From an uncultured Winogradskyella sp. (GTDB lineage Bacteria > Bacteroidota > Bacteroidia > Flavobacteriales > Flavobacteriaceae), in assembly GCF_947498005.1 (NCBI RefSeq), contig NZ_CANMIW010000002.1, positions 248,001 through 312,000 on the forward strand: DNA of 64,000 nucleotides, read 5' to 3'. Shown here in pieces: positions 1-9,388 of this stretch. Position numbers and translations under genes: made by a program. How positions within the stretch are numbered: position 1 is the first letter of the stretch; each line of letters opens with the position of its first letter. Below the pieces are notes generated by a model that searched no databases, had not been told where the DNA came from, and saw only the letters and a program-made list of their open reading frames with translations.

Positions 1-1
1 A

Positions 2-103
2 CAGCCAGATGGTAATTATTATATACTTCAGAACAGAGACGGTAAAGATTATTTAATTATTGGAAAAAATGCCCTATTAAATAAAGAGCAATTTGTAAAA
101 TAG
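2..103 (+). CDS. C-terminal end of an unidentified protein (partial)
   Basis: A frame open from the window edge to TAG at 101-103 gives 33 residues ending NKEQFVK. The segment is polar and contains DGNYY and DGKDYLIIG. It is too short to assign a family. The upstream part of the gene lies outside the window. A hairpin terminator follows about 180 bases later, which agrees with a transcript ending here. Confidence 0.55.
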   Translation, partial: QPDGNYYILQNRDGKDYLIIGKNALLNKEQFVK

Positions 104-523
104 TAGATTCTTTCGTTGAAAATCTATTCACAATGGCACAGCATAATTCATGGGATTTTTGAAGGTCAAAACAGATTACTTTGAGTTAAATCTTTATATT
201 TTAAAAAAAAATTAAATTTTTTGTGACTTATCAAGAAATGTTGTTTCTAAACTAATGAGTGCCATAAACACTCAATAATAAAGAAAGTTGTACCAGGTTA
301 GGGTGGTGCAGCTTTTTTTTGTGCCAATAATTAAATATGTCTCTACTTATAGAGCACTATTGAGAATACATTTTTTATTATTTCAATAGTAAACTATAGC
401 ATTTTAAAGGTTTAAAATATCCGTAAATCAATTATTTAGAAGTTAAAAAGTGTTTTTTAGAAGTTTAAATAAAAACACCTAATATCTTTCGTTTATATTA
501 GTTGTCAATAATTTAGACTAACT
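104..523. other. Intergenic stretch, 420 bp, no gene seen
   Basis: No convincing coding frame is present on either strand; the frames are short and broken by stops. The one recognisable element is a hairpin followed by a T run at 286-320. The right half, about 320-520, is very AT-rich and should hold the promoter of the kinase gene that starts at 524. A loose -7 match, TATCTTTC at 483-490, is the best candidate there, without a good -33 partner. Confidence 0.5.
286..320 (+). terminator. Hairpin terminator with G-U pairs
   Basis: Arms at 286-295 and 304-313 pair over ten positions if three G-U pairs are allowed (AGUUGUACCA with UGGUGCAGCU). The loop is 8 nt and seven further T follow. It probably ends the transcript of the partial gene at the window start. 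The wobble pairs make it strand-specific, since the complement would pair less well. Confidence 0.6.
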
Positions 524-2488
524 ATGAAGCCCAATTTACTTAAATGCCTAATTTTACTTTTTCCTATATTATGTACCTCTCAAGAATTAGTTAAAGATAG
601 TTTGTTGCTTCATTTTAATTCTATTACAAACGATAGTTTGCGCAACTTAGAATTTAGAAAAGCAGCCATAACCTATAAAAATTCTAATCCTAAATTGCAT
701 TTGTTTGTTCTAGAAAATGCATTAAAAAGAACAAAAAGTAAAAAACATTTAGCCCAATTTACAGCTCAAAAAGGCATGTATTTTGAAAAAAAAGGGCAAA
801 TAGATTCAGCAATTGCTTATTATAATAATGCCATATCAAAATTTCAAATTATAAATGATAGTCTAGATCAATATAAAGCTAAAAGCCTTTTGGCAAATGC
901 CTATATCGCAAAAGGTGATTATGAGTTAGCTATTCAAACTATTAAAAAAAATATAACTTTTTTTGAAAGCAAAGAAGGCCATTCTAGAGATGTTCTTTTC
1001 AATAAAAACAATTTAGGCGCTTTATATGTAAGTATAAAAGATTGGGAAAACGCAAAAACTTATGTAGAAGAAATTTATAAGCACCCAATTACAAAAAAAA
1101 ATAAAAGAATGTTAAGCAGTACGCTTATTAACCTAGTAGCCATACATACCGAGGTTAATGAGCTAGATAAAGCTTTAAATTATGCGCACGAAGCCGAAAC
1201 TCTAGAAAAACGACCACGTAGTTTGGCTAATTTATACCATAATTTGGGTAATCTATATATGCAAAAAGCCAATTATAAAAGTGCAGAAAGCTATTTCTTA
1301 AAAAGTTTAAAATTAAACGAAACCTTAAAAAGTGAAGATGCAATACAAATAAACTATAACAACCTTGGGCAAAATGCAATACGTTGGGGTAAATATAAAA
1401 TTGCAGAACAGTATTTGTTACAATCTAATGCGTCGTTAAAAACATCAAATAATATAGTTTCTCTTGCCACAAACTATAAGTTACTATCATCATTAAATAC
1501 CAAAACCAAAAATTATAAAAAAGCATTAGAATACAGTTTAAAAGAAAAACAAATTAGCGATTCTATTCTGGGTATTGAAAAACAAAAAGCCATTGCCGAT
1601 TTTGAAGTAGCTTACCAAACCGAAAAAAAAGAACGCGAAAAAGACATCGCGCAGCAAGAGCTTAAAATATCAAAACTAGAAAGTACAAAAAACAAAAACT
1701 TGTTTTACAGTACTTTAATTATAGCAGGTTTGTTATTGCTAACTGGAATGTTTTATTACAGCCGCTTTAAAATCAAGCAAAAAGCTGAGTTAGTAACCTT
1801 AGAGTTAAAAGAAACCCAAAAACGATTGGCTTTAGAAAAGCAATATAAAGACAGCGAACTAAAGGCGTTAAAGGCACAAATGAATCCACATTTTATATTC
1901 AATGCCTTAAATTCTATTCAAGATTATATTGTGTTAAATCAGAAGAATTTAGCAAGCGATTATTTAGGTAAGTTTGCCGATTTAATTCGTAATTATCTTC
2001 ATTTTAGCGATACAGGTTTTATTTCTGTTCCTGAAGAAGTTCATAATTTAAAACTTTATTTAGAATTAGAAAAATTGCGTTTTGAAGACGCTCTAGATTT
2101 TACATTTAATATTGAACCCAAGGTAAATTCCGAAACCATTAAAATACCAACAATGTTAATACAACCTTATGTAGAAAATGCGTTGAAACACGGTTTGCTT
2201 CATAAAAAAGATAATAGAACGTTACGTATTTCAATAGCTAAACAATCAGAAAAAATAATAGAATGTATTGTTGAAGATAATGGTGTTGGTAGAGAAAAAT
2301 CTAAAGCAATTAACCAAAAACGTGAGCATCAACATAAATCGTTTGCATTAAAAGCCACAACACAGCGCTTAGATTTGCTCAACTTTGGTAAAGAACGAAA
2401 AATTGGCGTAGAAATTATCGATTTAAAAAACAACCAAGAAGCGCTAGGTACTAAAGTAATTTTACAAATACCAATTTTAAATACATAG
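524..2488 (+). CDS. TPR-containing sensor histidine kinase, LytS/YehU type
   Basis: 654-residue membrane sensor kinase. A signal peptide (1-20) leads into a long TPR-like region (about 80-350), which should be periplasmic. A coiled segment and one membrane helix (about 393-412) follow, then a cytoplasmic His_kinase domain. The H-box is NPHFIFN with phospho-acceptor His456. The ATP-binding part has ENALKHG (Asn552) and DNGVG (575-579). This architecture is common in Bacteroidota and pairs with LytTR regulators. The partner gene starts 7 bases downstream, so the two are surely co-transcribed. The ligand sensed by the TPR region is unknown. The ATG at 524 is favoured because it gives a clean signal peptide. 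Confidence 0.93.
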   Translation: MKPNLLKCLILLFPILCTSQELVKDSLLLHFNSITNDSLRNLEFRKAAITYKNSNPKLHLFVLENALKRTKSKKHLAQFTAQKGMYFEKKGQIDSAIAYYNNAISKFQIINDSLDQYKAKSLLANAYIAKGDYELAIQTIKKNITFFESKEGHSRDVLFNKNNLGALYVSIKDWENAKTYVEEIYKHPITKKNKRMLSSTLINLVAIHTEVNELDKALNYAHEAETLEKRPRSLANLYHNLGNLYMQKANYKSAESYFLKSLKLNETLKSEDAIQINYNNLGQNAIRWGKYKIAEQYLLQSNASLKTSNNIVSLATNYKLLSSLNTKTKNYKKALEYSLKEKQISDSILGIEKQKAIADFEVAYQTEKKEREKDIAQQELKISKLESTKNKNLFYSTLIIAGLLLLTGMFYYSRFKIKQKAELVTLELKETQKRLALEKQYKDSELKALKAQMNPHFIFNALNSIQDYIVLNQKNLASDYLGKFADLIRNYLHFSDTGFISVPEEVHNLKLYLELEKLRFEDALDFTFNIEPKVNSETIKIPTMLIQPYVENALKHGLLHKKDNRTLRISIAKQSEKIIECIVEDNGVGREKSKAINQKREHQHKSFALKATTQRLDLLNFGKERKIGVEIIDLKNNQEALGTKVILQIPILNT

Positions 2489-2495
2489 TTTAATT

Positions 2496-3245
2496 ATGAA
2501 AGCATTAATAATAGACGACGAGAAAAAAGCAAGACAAGTTTTGCAAATATTGGTAGAAGAAAATTGCCCAAAAATAACCTCTATTTTACAAGCCGATAAT
2601 TTGTTAACTGGCGTAGAGTTAATAAAACAACAAGCGCCAAACATTGTGTTTTTAGATATTGAAATGCCAGAACATTCTGGACTAGAGATTTTAAATTTTA
2701 TTGAAAAAGAAGTTCATAATTTCGAGATTATTTTTACTACAGCTTATAGCGAATATGCCATACAAGCGTTTCAGCTTTCTGCTATAGATTATTTGTTAAA
2801 ACCTGTACGACCAAGTCAAGTAAAAGAAGCAGTAGATAAAGCTGTGAAGTTTTTAGGGAATACGCAAATAAATAAGCGTCTTAACGAATTAAAGGTAAGT
2901 TTACAAAATTCAAACTTTAAAAAAATAGGATTACCAAATGCAGATGGTATTAAGTTTGTAGACTTTAATGATATTATAATGCTCGAAGCAGATGGTATGT
3001 ACACCAACGTATCAACTACTAACGATGGAACCATTTTAGTAAGTAAACCCTTAAAATTCTTTGTAGAAACCCTAAATAAAATAAAAACATTTTACCGTCC
3101 GCACCGTTCACACCTTATCAATCTTTCTTACATAAAAGCCTATGTTAAAAAAGACGGTGGTTACATTGTTATGGAAAACGACCAAGCGGTTTCAATTTCA
3201 AACGATAAAAAAGAAGAGTTTTTAACCATTGTACAAAATATATAG
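2496..3245 (+). CDS. LytTR-family response regulator
   Basis: 249 residues. The N-terminal receiver domain (1-120) has the acidic pair Asp7/Asp8, phospho-acceptor Asp54 in FLDIEMP, Thr81-Thr82 and Lys102 in the LKPV motif. The C-terminal LytTR DNA-binding domain (about 142-246) includes the FYRPHRSHLINL segment typical of the family. It is the cognate regulator of the upstream TPR kinase. Its targets cannot be read from the sequence. The next gene on the same strand, a secreted beta-helix protein about 100 bases away, is a possible one. Confidence 0.95.
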   Translation: MKALIIDDEKKARQVLQILVEENCPKITSILQADNLLTGVELIKQQAPNIVFLDIEMPEHSGLEILNFIEKEVHNFEIIFTTAYSEYAIQAFQLSAIDYLLKPVRPSQVKEAVDKAVKFLGNTQINKRLNELKVSLQNSNFKKIGLPNADGIKFVDFNDIIMLEADGMYTNVSTTNDGTILVSKPLKFFVETLNKIKTFYRPHRSHLINLSYIKAYVKKDGGYIVMENDQAVSISNDKKEEFLTIVQNI

Positions 3246-3343
3246 GCTTTAAAAGTTGAAAACCCTATTTCAGAAATTTGCCATTAAATACAGTAAGATT
3301 TAGTGGCATTTTTGTTTTCATAAACTATAAAACCAAATTTATT

Positions 3344-5989
3344 ATGAAAACAAAATTACTCGTAATGTGTTTATTTCTGGGTGTAACCATTGCCCATTCC
3401 CAAGTCTATGTAGATGCAAGTGCTACAGGAAACAATGACGGTACAAGTTGGGCAGATGCATATAATAATCTACAAAGTGCTTTAAATAGTAACCCAGCTG
3501 GTACATTTTGGATAAAAGCAGGTACTTATATACCTGGAGCGAATAGAACAGATAGCTTTAATTTAACTAATAATCAGAAGCTATATGGTGGATTTAATGG
3601 AGCGGAAGTTAGTTTGTCTCAGAGAAATCCAGTGGTAAACATTACTATTTTATCTGGTGATATTAATGGTAATGATAACACGTTGTTTTCTGCTTCTGAC
3701 CCAAATAGAGTTGAAAATAGCTATAGAATTATAAATGTTAGTGGAGATGGTGTTGTTATCGATGGTTTTAATATTAATAACGGAAATGCTAATGGATCAG
3801 CAACTACAGAGAAAGAAGGATCAGCTGTTAGTATTAATATATCAAGTAGCCTTAAAATAAATAACTGTAAATTTATGTATCATACCTTAACTAGAGGTGG
3901 TGTCATTAGAACTATTGATGTTGCACCACAAGTGAATCTTGAAATCACTAACTCTATCTTTAAAGATAATGAATCGTCATTCGCAACTGTTTATTATGGT
4001 CGAGCAAATGGGAATTTAGATATTAAATTAGAAGGGTGTTTGTTTTCAAATAATATTTCATTGTCAACTACTGGCTCTTTAATTTGGCTTAGGCAAGATA
4101 TTTCAGGTAGTCAAAGTGCCGAAATTATAAATTCTACATTTTCAGATAATTCGTTAGATTCTAGTAGAGCAATAATTGATAAACTAAATATCAGCGGAGG
4201 TACAGTTATCTGTCAAATATATAATTCAATATTCTGGAATAATGGTGACGGTACAGGTGATTTTTCAGATGCAGTAGAATCTGGAACAAGTGGTTCTGTT
4301 GTAAATAGTATTTCTAATAATAGTTTTACAAGTAGTTCTAGCACATCAAATGTTTCAAACACAAATCCGTTGTTTACAGATTCTGTAAATGGAGATTATA
4401 CGTTACAATCTTCGTCACCAGCAATAGACAGTGGCGATAATACTAAAGTGTCTGCTTCTATACTTACAGATTTAACTGGTAATCAACGTATATTTAATAC
4501 CACTGTAGATATGGGGCCATATGAGTTTGGCTCTAATACTACAACAACTGCCATTGTATATGTAAATGCTAATGCTGCTGGTGCAAATAATGGTACCAGT
4601 TGGTCAGATGCATTTACAAGTTTAAAAAATGCGGTTGATAATTATACGAATGTACCAGTAGATTTTTGGATTGCTGCTGGTACTTATTTACCAGGAAACA
4701 TTAATACTCAAAGTATAGAACCTGGGCAAAATCATAAATTTTACGGTGGTTTTAACGGTACAGAGACCCAATTATCTGAAAGAGATTTTATTGCAAACAG
4801 AACCTATATAAATGGTGATATTAATGGAGATGATAGCGGCTCTTTAGAACAAAACAACACGTCTAAAGCTGATAATACATATCGTTTATTTCAAGTTTAC
4901 AACGATGGTGTTCTTTTTGATGGTTTAGTTTTTGTAAATGCATTTGCATTAGGCTCAACAGCAAATGGTAGTATTGAACGTATGGGTTCTGCTATTTATG
5001 CCTCACATGAGTTTCAAGTTCAAAATTGTGAATTTTATGATAATCTTAGTTATAATGGCGGTGTTATTCAAATGCAGCAACAAACATCAGGTGCAAATCA
5101 TAACATTAAAATATATAATTCTATTTTTCAGGATAATTTTTGTGGAGATGGTGTAATTACAACCTCAAATGGCACTAGTACTAGTCTTAATCTTGAAATT
5201 GAAGGTTCTTTAATTACGGATAATTTCTTTAGTCGTGGTCTCATATCTGCTAACGCAGCACGTAATGGTGTCAATATGGTATGTAACATTACAAATACAA
5301 CCATAGCAAATAACGAAACTGATAATGCGATAAATTTCATTCAGGTGTTGCGTAATCGTATAGGCTCAAATTCATCTTGTGCCTTTAATATTGAAAATTC
5401 TATTATCTGGAATAATTTTACCGCAGCTTCAGGTACTAATCAATCTGTAAGACTAAATGGTTTGTCAAATGGCGATACAAGTGGAGGTGGAACTGAAGGA
5501 GTGGCTACTTTAGGTTTTTCTATTGCTGAATCTACTATCGGAGCGACATCTACAAATAACACGTCTTCAAATAATCCATTATTTGTAGCAGCAACAGATT
5601 ATACATTGCAAGCAGCATCACCAGCTGTAGATGAAGGAGATAATCAATATGTTACGCTTAGCGAAGATTTATTAGGCAATGCTAGAATTTATGGAAGTGC
5701 CGTAGATATGGGAGCTTATGAGTTTGGTTCTTCATTATCAATAGCTGATGTAGAAGTTAATATAACAGAAGTTAAACTGTATCCAAATCCTGCCTCTAAC
5801 ATCATAAACATTATATCAAACCACGTTAATATTAAATCGGTAGGTATCTATGATGTTTTAGGTAAACAAGTTTTAGCTAAAACTAATAAGAAAGATATAA
5901 ATGTATCTGATTTAAGAAGTGGAATGTATATCGTTAAAATTGAGTTCGAAAATAATACAAGTACTTCAAAACGCTTTATAAAATTATAG
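3344..5989 (+). CDS. Secreted parallel beta-helix protein with T9SS C-terminal sorting domain
   Basis: 881 residues from the ATG at 3344, chosen over an in-frame TTG 66 bases upstream because it begins a clean signal peptide ending AHSQ. The protein is an internal duplication. Two units start with VYVDASATGNNDGTSW and VYVNANAAGANNGTSW (about residues 21 and 404). Each continues as a pectin-lyase-like right-handed beta-helix rich in Asn, Ser and short repeats, and each closes with a DMGPYEFG/DMGAYEFG-like motif. The last 80 residues are a type A T9SS sorting domain (LYPNPASN ... GMYIVKI ... KRFIKL), so it is probably exported and surface-anchored or released. The ligand is unknown; polysaccharide binding or adhesion is an inference. 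Confidence 0.9.
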   Translation: MKTKLLVMCLFLGVTIAHSQVYVDASATGNNDGTSWADAYNNLQSALNSNPAGTFWIKAGTYIPGANRTDSFNLTNNQKLYGGFNGAEVSLSQRNPVVNITILSGDINGNDNTLFSASDPNRVENSYRIINVSGDGVVIDGFNINNGNANGSATTEKEGSAVSINISSSLKINNCKFMYHTLTRGGVIRTIDVAPQVNLEITNSIFKDNESSFATVYYGRANGNLDIKLEGCLFSNNISLSTTGSLIWLRQDISGSQSAEIINSTFSDNSLDSSRAIIDKLNISGGTVICQIYNSIFWNNGDGTGDFSDAVESGTSGSVVNSISNNSFTSSSSTSNVSNTNPLFTDSVNGDYTLQSSSPAIDSGDNTKVSASILTDLTGNQRIFNTTVDMGPYEFGSNTTTTAIVYVNANAAGANNGTSWSDAFTSLKNAVDNYTNVPVDFWIAAGTYLPGNINTQSIEPGQNHKFYGGFNGTETQLSERDFIANRTYINGDINGDDSGSLEQNNTSKADNTYRLFQVYNDGVLFDGLVFVNAFALGSTANGSIERMGSAIYASHEFQVQNCEFYDNLSYNGGVIQMQQQTSGANHNIKIYNSIFQDNFCGDGVITTSNGTSTSLNLEIEGSLITDNFFSRGLISANAARNGVNMVCNITNTTIANNETDNAINFIQVLRNRIGSNSSCAFNIENSIIWNNFTAASGTNQSVRLNGLSNGDTSGGGTEGVATLGFSIAESTIGATSTNNTSSNNPLFVAATDYTLQAASPAVDEGDNQYVTLSEDLLGNARIYGSAVDMGAYEFGSSLSIADVEVNITEVKLYPNPASNIINIISNHVNIKSVGIYDVLGKQVLAKTNKKDINVSDLRSGMYIVKIEFENNTSTSKRFIKL

Positions 5990-6114
5990 ACAAAATAGAA
6001 GAGGACCATTAATATTGCTCTTATTTGCTTAAACATTAAAAACAAATTCAAGAATCATTTAACGACCTGTGTTAAAGAAGTTTGGTTGTGATTTGGTTCT
6101 AAAAAACAAACAAA

Positions 6115-7179
6115 ATGAAAAAAAAAATAACATTAGCGCTAGCACTTTTTTTAACCCTTGTAAGTTTTTCTCAACAATCCCTTTTTGAAACATTAGAATC
6201 TCATGGAGAAGAGGCTGTATACCAACGTTATTATTCCGTGTATAAAGATGATGATGACAAACAAGTAATTAAAGGTAAGCAATACCAATTAAAAGTAGAA
6301 ATTCTAAAAACTCAAGGTGTTTATTCTGGTATAAAATTAGTTGGTGCAACAAAAGACGATAAAGCAGGTATGTATACCCTAGATGTCACAAAATCTAAAT
6401 CAAGCAAAATGTATGGATATCCAAATGTATCTCATTTAGTAGATAAAATTTCTAGAAAAGGATTTGTTGTTATAGGTGATTACATTTTTAAAATAGGGAA
6501 TGTTTGGAAAGAAAGCGATGGATATGGCTTTAATAATATAGATGAAATATACATAAGAGTTGGTGCTGATGTCACAGAAGAGTCAGAGGTTGATGGTAAA
6601 AAGAAAAAAAAGAAAAAAAAGTTTGGTGCTTTCATGGGTAAATTAAAAGATGCAGCTATGAATAAAGCACCTGCCGAATGTACAAGTCCTGCATGTAAAA
6701 AAGCAGAAAGTATGAATTTAAATAGGTATGTATTAGATTATCTTGAAGAAATGAAAGCAAAGCAAGATGGTTACATGCTTACAGCAAAGGATAAAGCAGA
6801 TATTGCAAAAATTGAAAATGCAGAGAAATCGTATAGTGATGGGATAGCTGATTACAATAATAAATATAAGAGAAAACCTGAATATCAGCGAGTGCTTCAA
6901 AACAATATTAATGCACAAGCAAGTAAAGATCGTAAAAACTTTATACGTGTTGAAGGTACAGATGCTAAAGTAGAAAATTGTAAATACTACATAAAAAATG
7001 TAGGTTCTACTACTTATAAATATACAAATTCATCACAGAAAATTGGGAGTATTCTACCTGGAAAAACTCAAGAATTTAGCTGTTATTACTTAGCTTTTGT
7101 GGCGGAAGGTGCGGATAAAGGAAAGTTAATTGTCAATGGAGGGCAAAGCTCTAGAGGCAAAACACGGACGGTAAATTAA
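6115..7179 (+). CDS. Secreted lysine-rich protein of unknown function
   Basis: 354 residues. A signal peptide (MKKKITLALALFLTLVSFS) precedes an N-terminal domain of about 150 residues with mixed beta character. A run of eight lysines follows near residue 163, then a short segment with two cysteines (CTSPAC). Next is a charged helical stretch (about 195-260) and a C-terminal beta-like part containing KNVGSTTYKYTNSS and ILPGKTQEF, reminiscent of a small adhesion or binding fold. I do not recognise a family. It stands alone between the beta-helix gene and a terminator. Confidence 0.75.
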   Translation: MKKKITLALALFLTLVSFSQQSLFETLESHGEEAVYQRYYSVYKDDDDKQVIKGKQYQLKVEILKTQGVYSGIKLVGATKDDKAGMYTLDVTKSKSSKMYGYPNVSHLVDKISRKGFVVIGDYIFKIGNVWKESDGYGFNNIDEIYIRVGADVTEESEVDGKKKKKKKKFGAFMGKLKDAAMNKAPAECTSPACKKAESMNLNRYVLDYLEEMKAKQDGYMLTAKDKADIAKIENAEKSYSDGIADYNNKYKRKPEYQRVLQNNINAQASKDRKNFIRVEGTDAKVENCKYYIKNVGSTTYKYTNSSQKIGSILPGKTQEFSCYYLAFVAEGADKGKLIVNGGQSSRGKTRTVN

Positions 7180-7219
7180 TAGTTTTATAGGGTGTGAAAA
7201 TTAAGGGGAATTATAAAAT

Positions 7220-7253
7220 AAAAAGGGAAGTCAAAATATTGGCTTCTCTTTTT
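7220..7253 (+). terminator. Intrinsic terminator after the lysine-rich protein gene
   Basis: Arms at 7220-7232 and 7241-7253 pair over 13 positions, starting with A5 and ending with T5 and including two G-U pairs, around an 8-nt loop. The A and T tails let it act in both directions, serving the plus-strand gene and the convergent minus-strand gene ending at 7298. Confidence 0.75.
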
Positions 7254-7297
7254 AGTTCTTAAATGCTACTCATAATTTAAAGATAATTAATGCTGCA

Positions 7298-7666
7298 CTA
7301 AAATGCTTGAAAAACAATCAATAGCCAACCATTTACTAAAAGCAAACCACCAATTGGAGTTACAGGTCCTAAAAACCGAAGTTTTTTACCTTTAGCATCA
7401 GATAAAACTAAACCGTAAATACTAAAAGAGAAGAGTATTATACCGATTGTAAAACACCAATACGTTGCTGAGGTTACATTGGTTGCGCTAAGTCCTAATG
7501 CTAATAATACGACGGCGTGATACATTTGATATTTAACACCAACCTCAAAACTATGTAATTGATCTGTGGTTAAAATTTTTTTTAAGGCATGTGCTCCAAA
7601 AGCGCCAAATATGACAGATAACATACCAAAAAGTGCACCTGTTGCAATAATAATATTTTGTGTCAT
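7298..7666 (-). CDS. DUF423 family small membrane protein
   Basis: 122 residues with four predicted membrane helices. The N-terminal GAFGAHALKK motif and the later KYQMYHAVVLL segment are the DUF423 (YgdD-like) signature, and the length is usual for the family. The molecular function is unknown. It lies 11 bases after the methyltransferase gene on the same strand and probably closes an operon with it and the methionine aminopeptidase gene. Confidence 0.9.
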   Translation of the reverse strand: MTQNIIIATGALFGMLSVIFGAFGAHALKKILTTDQLHSFEVGVKYQMYHAVVLLALGLSATNVTSATYWCFTIGIILFSFSIYGLVLSDAKGKKLRFLGPVTPIGGLLLVNGWLLIVFQAF

Positions 7667-7677
7667 GTTGAAAAATT

Positions 7678-8442
7678 TTATTTAAAAACAACAGGAATTA
7701 TCTCACCCTCTGCTAACCTGAATTTATCAATATCTCCTTGAGATAATTGAGTTGTATAATCTATTTCTTCAACCTTAAAACCTATAGAGCGCAGTTTGTC
7801 AAAATAATCTCTACCATAAACTCTAACATGATCGTATTGCCCAAAAATTTTAGCACGCTCAGCTTTATTTGTAATGCTATCGTCCTCAAAAGTTTCAGCT
7901 CTATTTAAATCTTGCGGAATTTGAAAAATGCCATAACCACCTGGTTTCATAACTCTGTACAATTCTTGCATAGCTTTAGTATCATCTGGTATGTGTTCTA
8001 AAACATGGTTACATAGAATAACATCATAGCTATTGTCTTCAAAAGGAAGATTACAAATGTCAGCTTTTACATCTGCAATTGGAGATAATAAATCGGTTGT
8101 GGTATAGTCTAAATTTTTAAGTTTTTTAAAACGTTTTAAAAAACACTGTTCTGGCGCAAAATGAAGTACTTTTTTATCTGCTGAGAAGAAGCTGGTCTCA
8201 TTCTTCAAATAAAGCCATAATAATCTGTGTCGCTCCAATGAAAGTGTAGAAGGCGAAAGTACATTTGGTCTTTGGTTACCGTAACCATATGGTAAAAATG
8301 TTCTAAAACTTTTTTCATCTATGGGATCTGTATATTTACTGCCTTTTAATATAAAAGCTAAAATAGGTTTTATCAAGTAACTTAACCTTATTAGTAAAGG
8401 TCTGGGAATAAAATTGAGAAAAAATTTAAAAACTGATTTCAT
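7678..8442 (-). CDS. Class I SAM-dependent methyltransferase
   Basis: 254 residues from the ATG at 8442, one base after the TAA of the upstream map gene. A longer frame would run into map. After a basic, hydrophobic N-terminus the Methyltransf_11 fold carries VKADICNLPFEDNSYDVI and the CNHVLEHIPD and MKPGG motifs of SAM-dependent enzymes. The substrate is unknown. The N-terminal amphipathic segment (about 1-35) suggests membrane association, as in some polysaccharide or lipid methyltransferases, but this is an inference. Confidence 0.87.
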   Translation of the reverse strand: MKSVFKFFLNFIPRPLLIRLSYLIKPILAFILKGSKYTDPIDEKSFRTFLPYGYGNQRPNVLSPSTLSLERHRLLWLYLKNETSFFSADKKVLHFAPEQCFLKRFKKLKNLDYTTTDLLSPIADVKADICNLPFEDNSYDVILCNHVLEHIPDDTKAMQELYRVMKPGGYGIFQIPQDLNRAETFEDDSITNKAERAKIFGQYDHVRVYGRDYFDKLRSIGFKVEEIDYTTQLSQGDIDKFRLAEGEIIPVVFK

Positions 8443-8443
8443 T

Positions 8444-9262
8444 TTATAATACCAAAGCCTTTTGTCTAAAAGGATCCTCTTCATTAGTTAAAATCCCTAA
8501 AGCTTCATGCACGTATCCAAATGTTGAAAGAATTTCTGGCTTTCCATCTACAATAGCGATATCATGTTCAAAATGCACACTTGGTTTTCCATCTTGGGTA
8601 ACAATTGTCCATCCATCTTTTAATTGTTTTACTTTATGAGTTCCCATGTTTATCATAGGTTCTATAGCCACAACCATACCTTCTATAAATTTCTTACCTC
8701 TACCACGTTTTCCGTAATTTGGCATTTCTGGATCTTCGTGCATTTTTTTACCTAATCCATGACCAACTAATTCTCTAACGACACCATAGCCTTGAGCTTC
8801 GCAATGTTGTTGAATAGCATACCCAACATCACCAACACGATTACCAGTTTTTAACTGTTCAATCCCAACATATAAAGATTCCTTTGTAATCTTTATTAAT
8901 TTTTTAGTGTCTTCATCAACATTTCCTATCTCAAAAGTATAGGCATGGTCACCATAAAAGTCATTCATTAATGCGCCACAATCTATAGACACAATATCGC
9001 CATCTTTTAAAGGAATGTCTGTAGGTAAACCGTGTACAACAGCTTCGTTTACACTACATAGTAAAGTAGACGGACAATCATAAAGGCCTTTAAAACCCGG
9101 TAGGGCACCATGATCTCTAATGAATTCTTCAGCGATTTTATCTAAGTGATTTGTAGTTACACCTTCTTTAGTTTCTTTGGCTAACATACCTAAAGTTTTA
9201 GATACAATTAGAGCACTTTGGCGCATTAATTCAATTTCTTCTGCAGTTTTTACTATAATCAT
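8444..9262 (-). CDS. map: Methionine aminopeptidase type I
   Basis: 272 residues. Removes the initiator Met from nascent proteins in the cytosol. The five metal ligands are in place: Asp94, Asp105, His168, Glu201 and Glu232, with spacing that matches the E. coli enzyme exactly. The substrate-pocket His (VVHG) is also present. Here map is not with the ribosomal-protein genes; it heads a short operon with a methyltransferase and a DUF423 protein. A TATCTTTG -7 element lies 20 bases upstream of the start. Confidence 0.97.
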   Translation of the reverse strand: MIIVKTAEEIELMRQSALIVSKTLGMLAKETKEGVTTNHLDKIAEEFIRDHGALPGFKGLYDCPSTLLCSVNEAVVHGLPTDIPLKDGDIVSIDCGALMNDFYGDHAYTFEIGNVDEDTKKLIKITKESLYVGIEQLKTGNRVGDVGYAIQQHCEAQGYGVVRELVGHGLGKKMHEDPEMPNYGKRGRGKKFIEGMVVAIEPMINMGTHKVKQLKDGWTIVTQDGKPSVHFEHDIAIVDGKPEILSTFGYVHEALGILTNEEDPFRQKALVL

Positions 9263-9281
9263 GTTTCATTCTATTGAGGGG

Positions 9282-9289
9282 CAAAGATA
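9282..9289 (-). promoter_or_regulatory. -7 promoter element of map
   Basis: TATCTTTG on the minus strand, matching the Bacteroidota consensus TAnnTTTG, 19 bases upstream of the map ATG. It would start the map-methyltransferase-DUF423 transcript. Confidence 0.6.
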
Positions 9290-9358
9290 GGTAATTATAA
9301 TAATTAAAATATTCATCAAAACATGATATATCGCAGTTTCTAAATAAGATTACTAATA

Positions 9359-9366
9359 TAAATTTG
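9359..9366 (+). promoter_or_regulatory. -7 promoter element of the CoA-hydrolase/transferase gene
   Basis: TAAATTTG matches TAnnTTTG about 22 bases before the ATG at 9389. A TTTC about 18 bases upstream could serve as the -33 box. Confidence 0.55.
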
Positions 9367-9388
9367 TAATCTAATTACATCTCAAATT

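Noticed and set aside
3278..3343. N-terminal extension of the beta-helix protein from a TTG
   Set aside because: The extra 22 residues precede a complete signal peptide and would block export.
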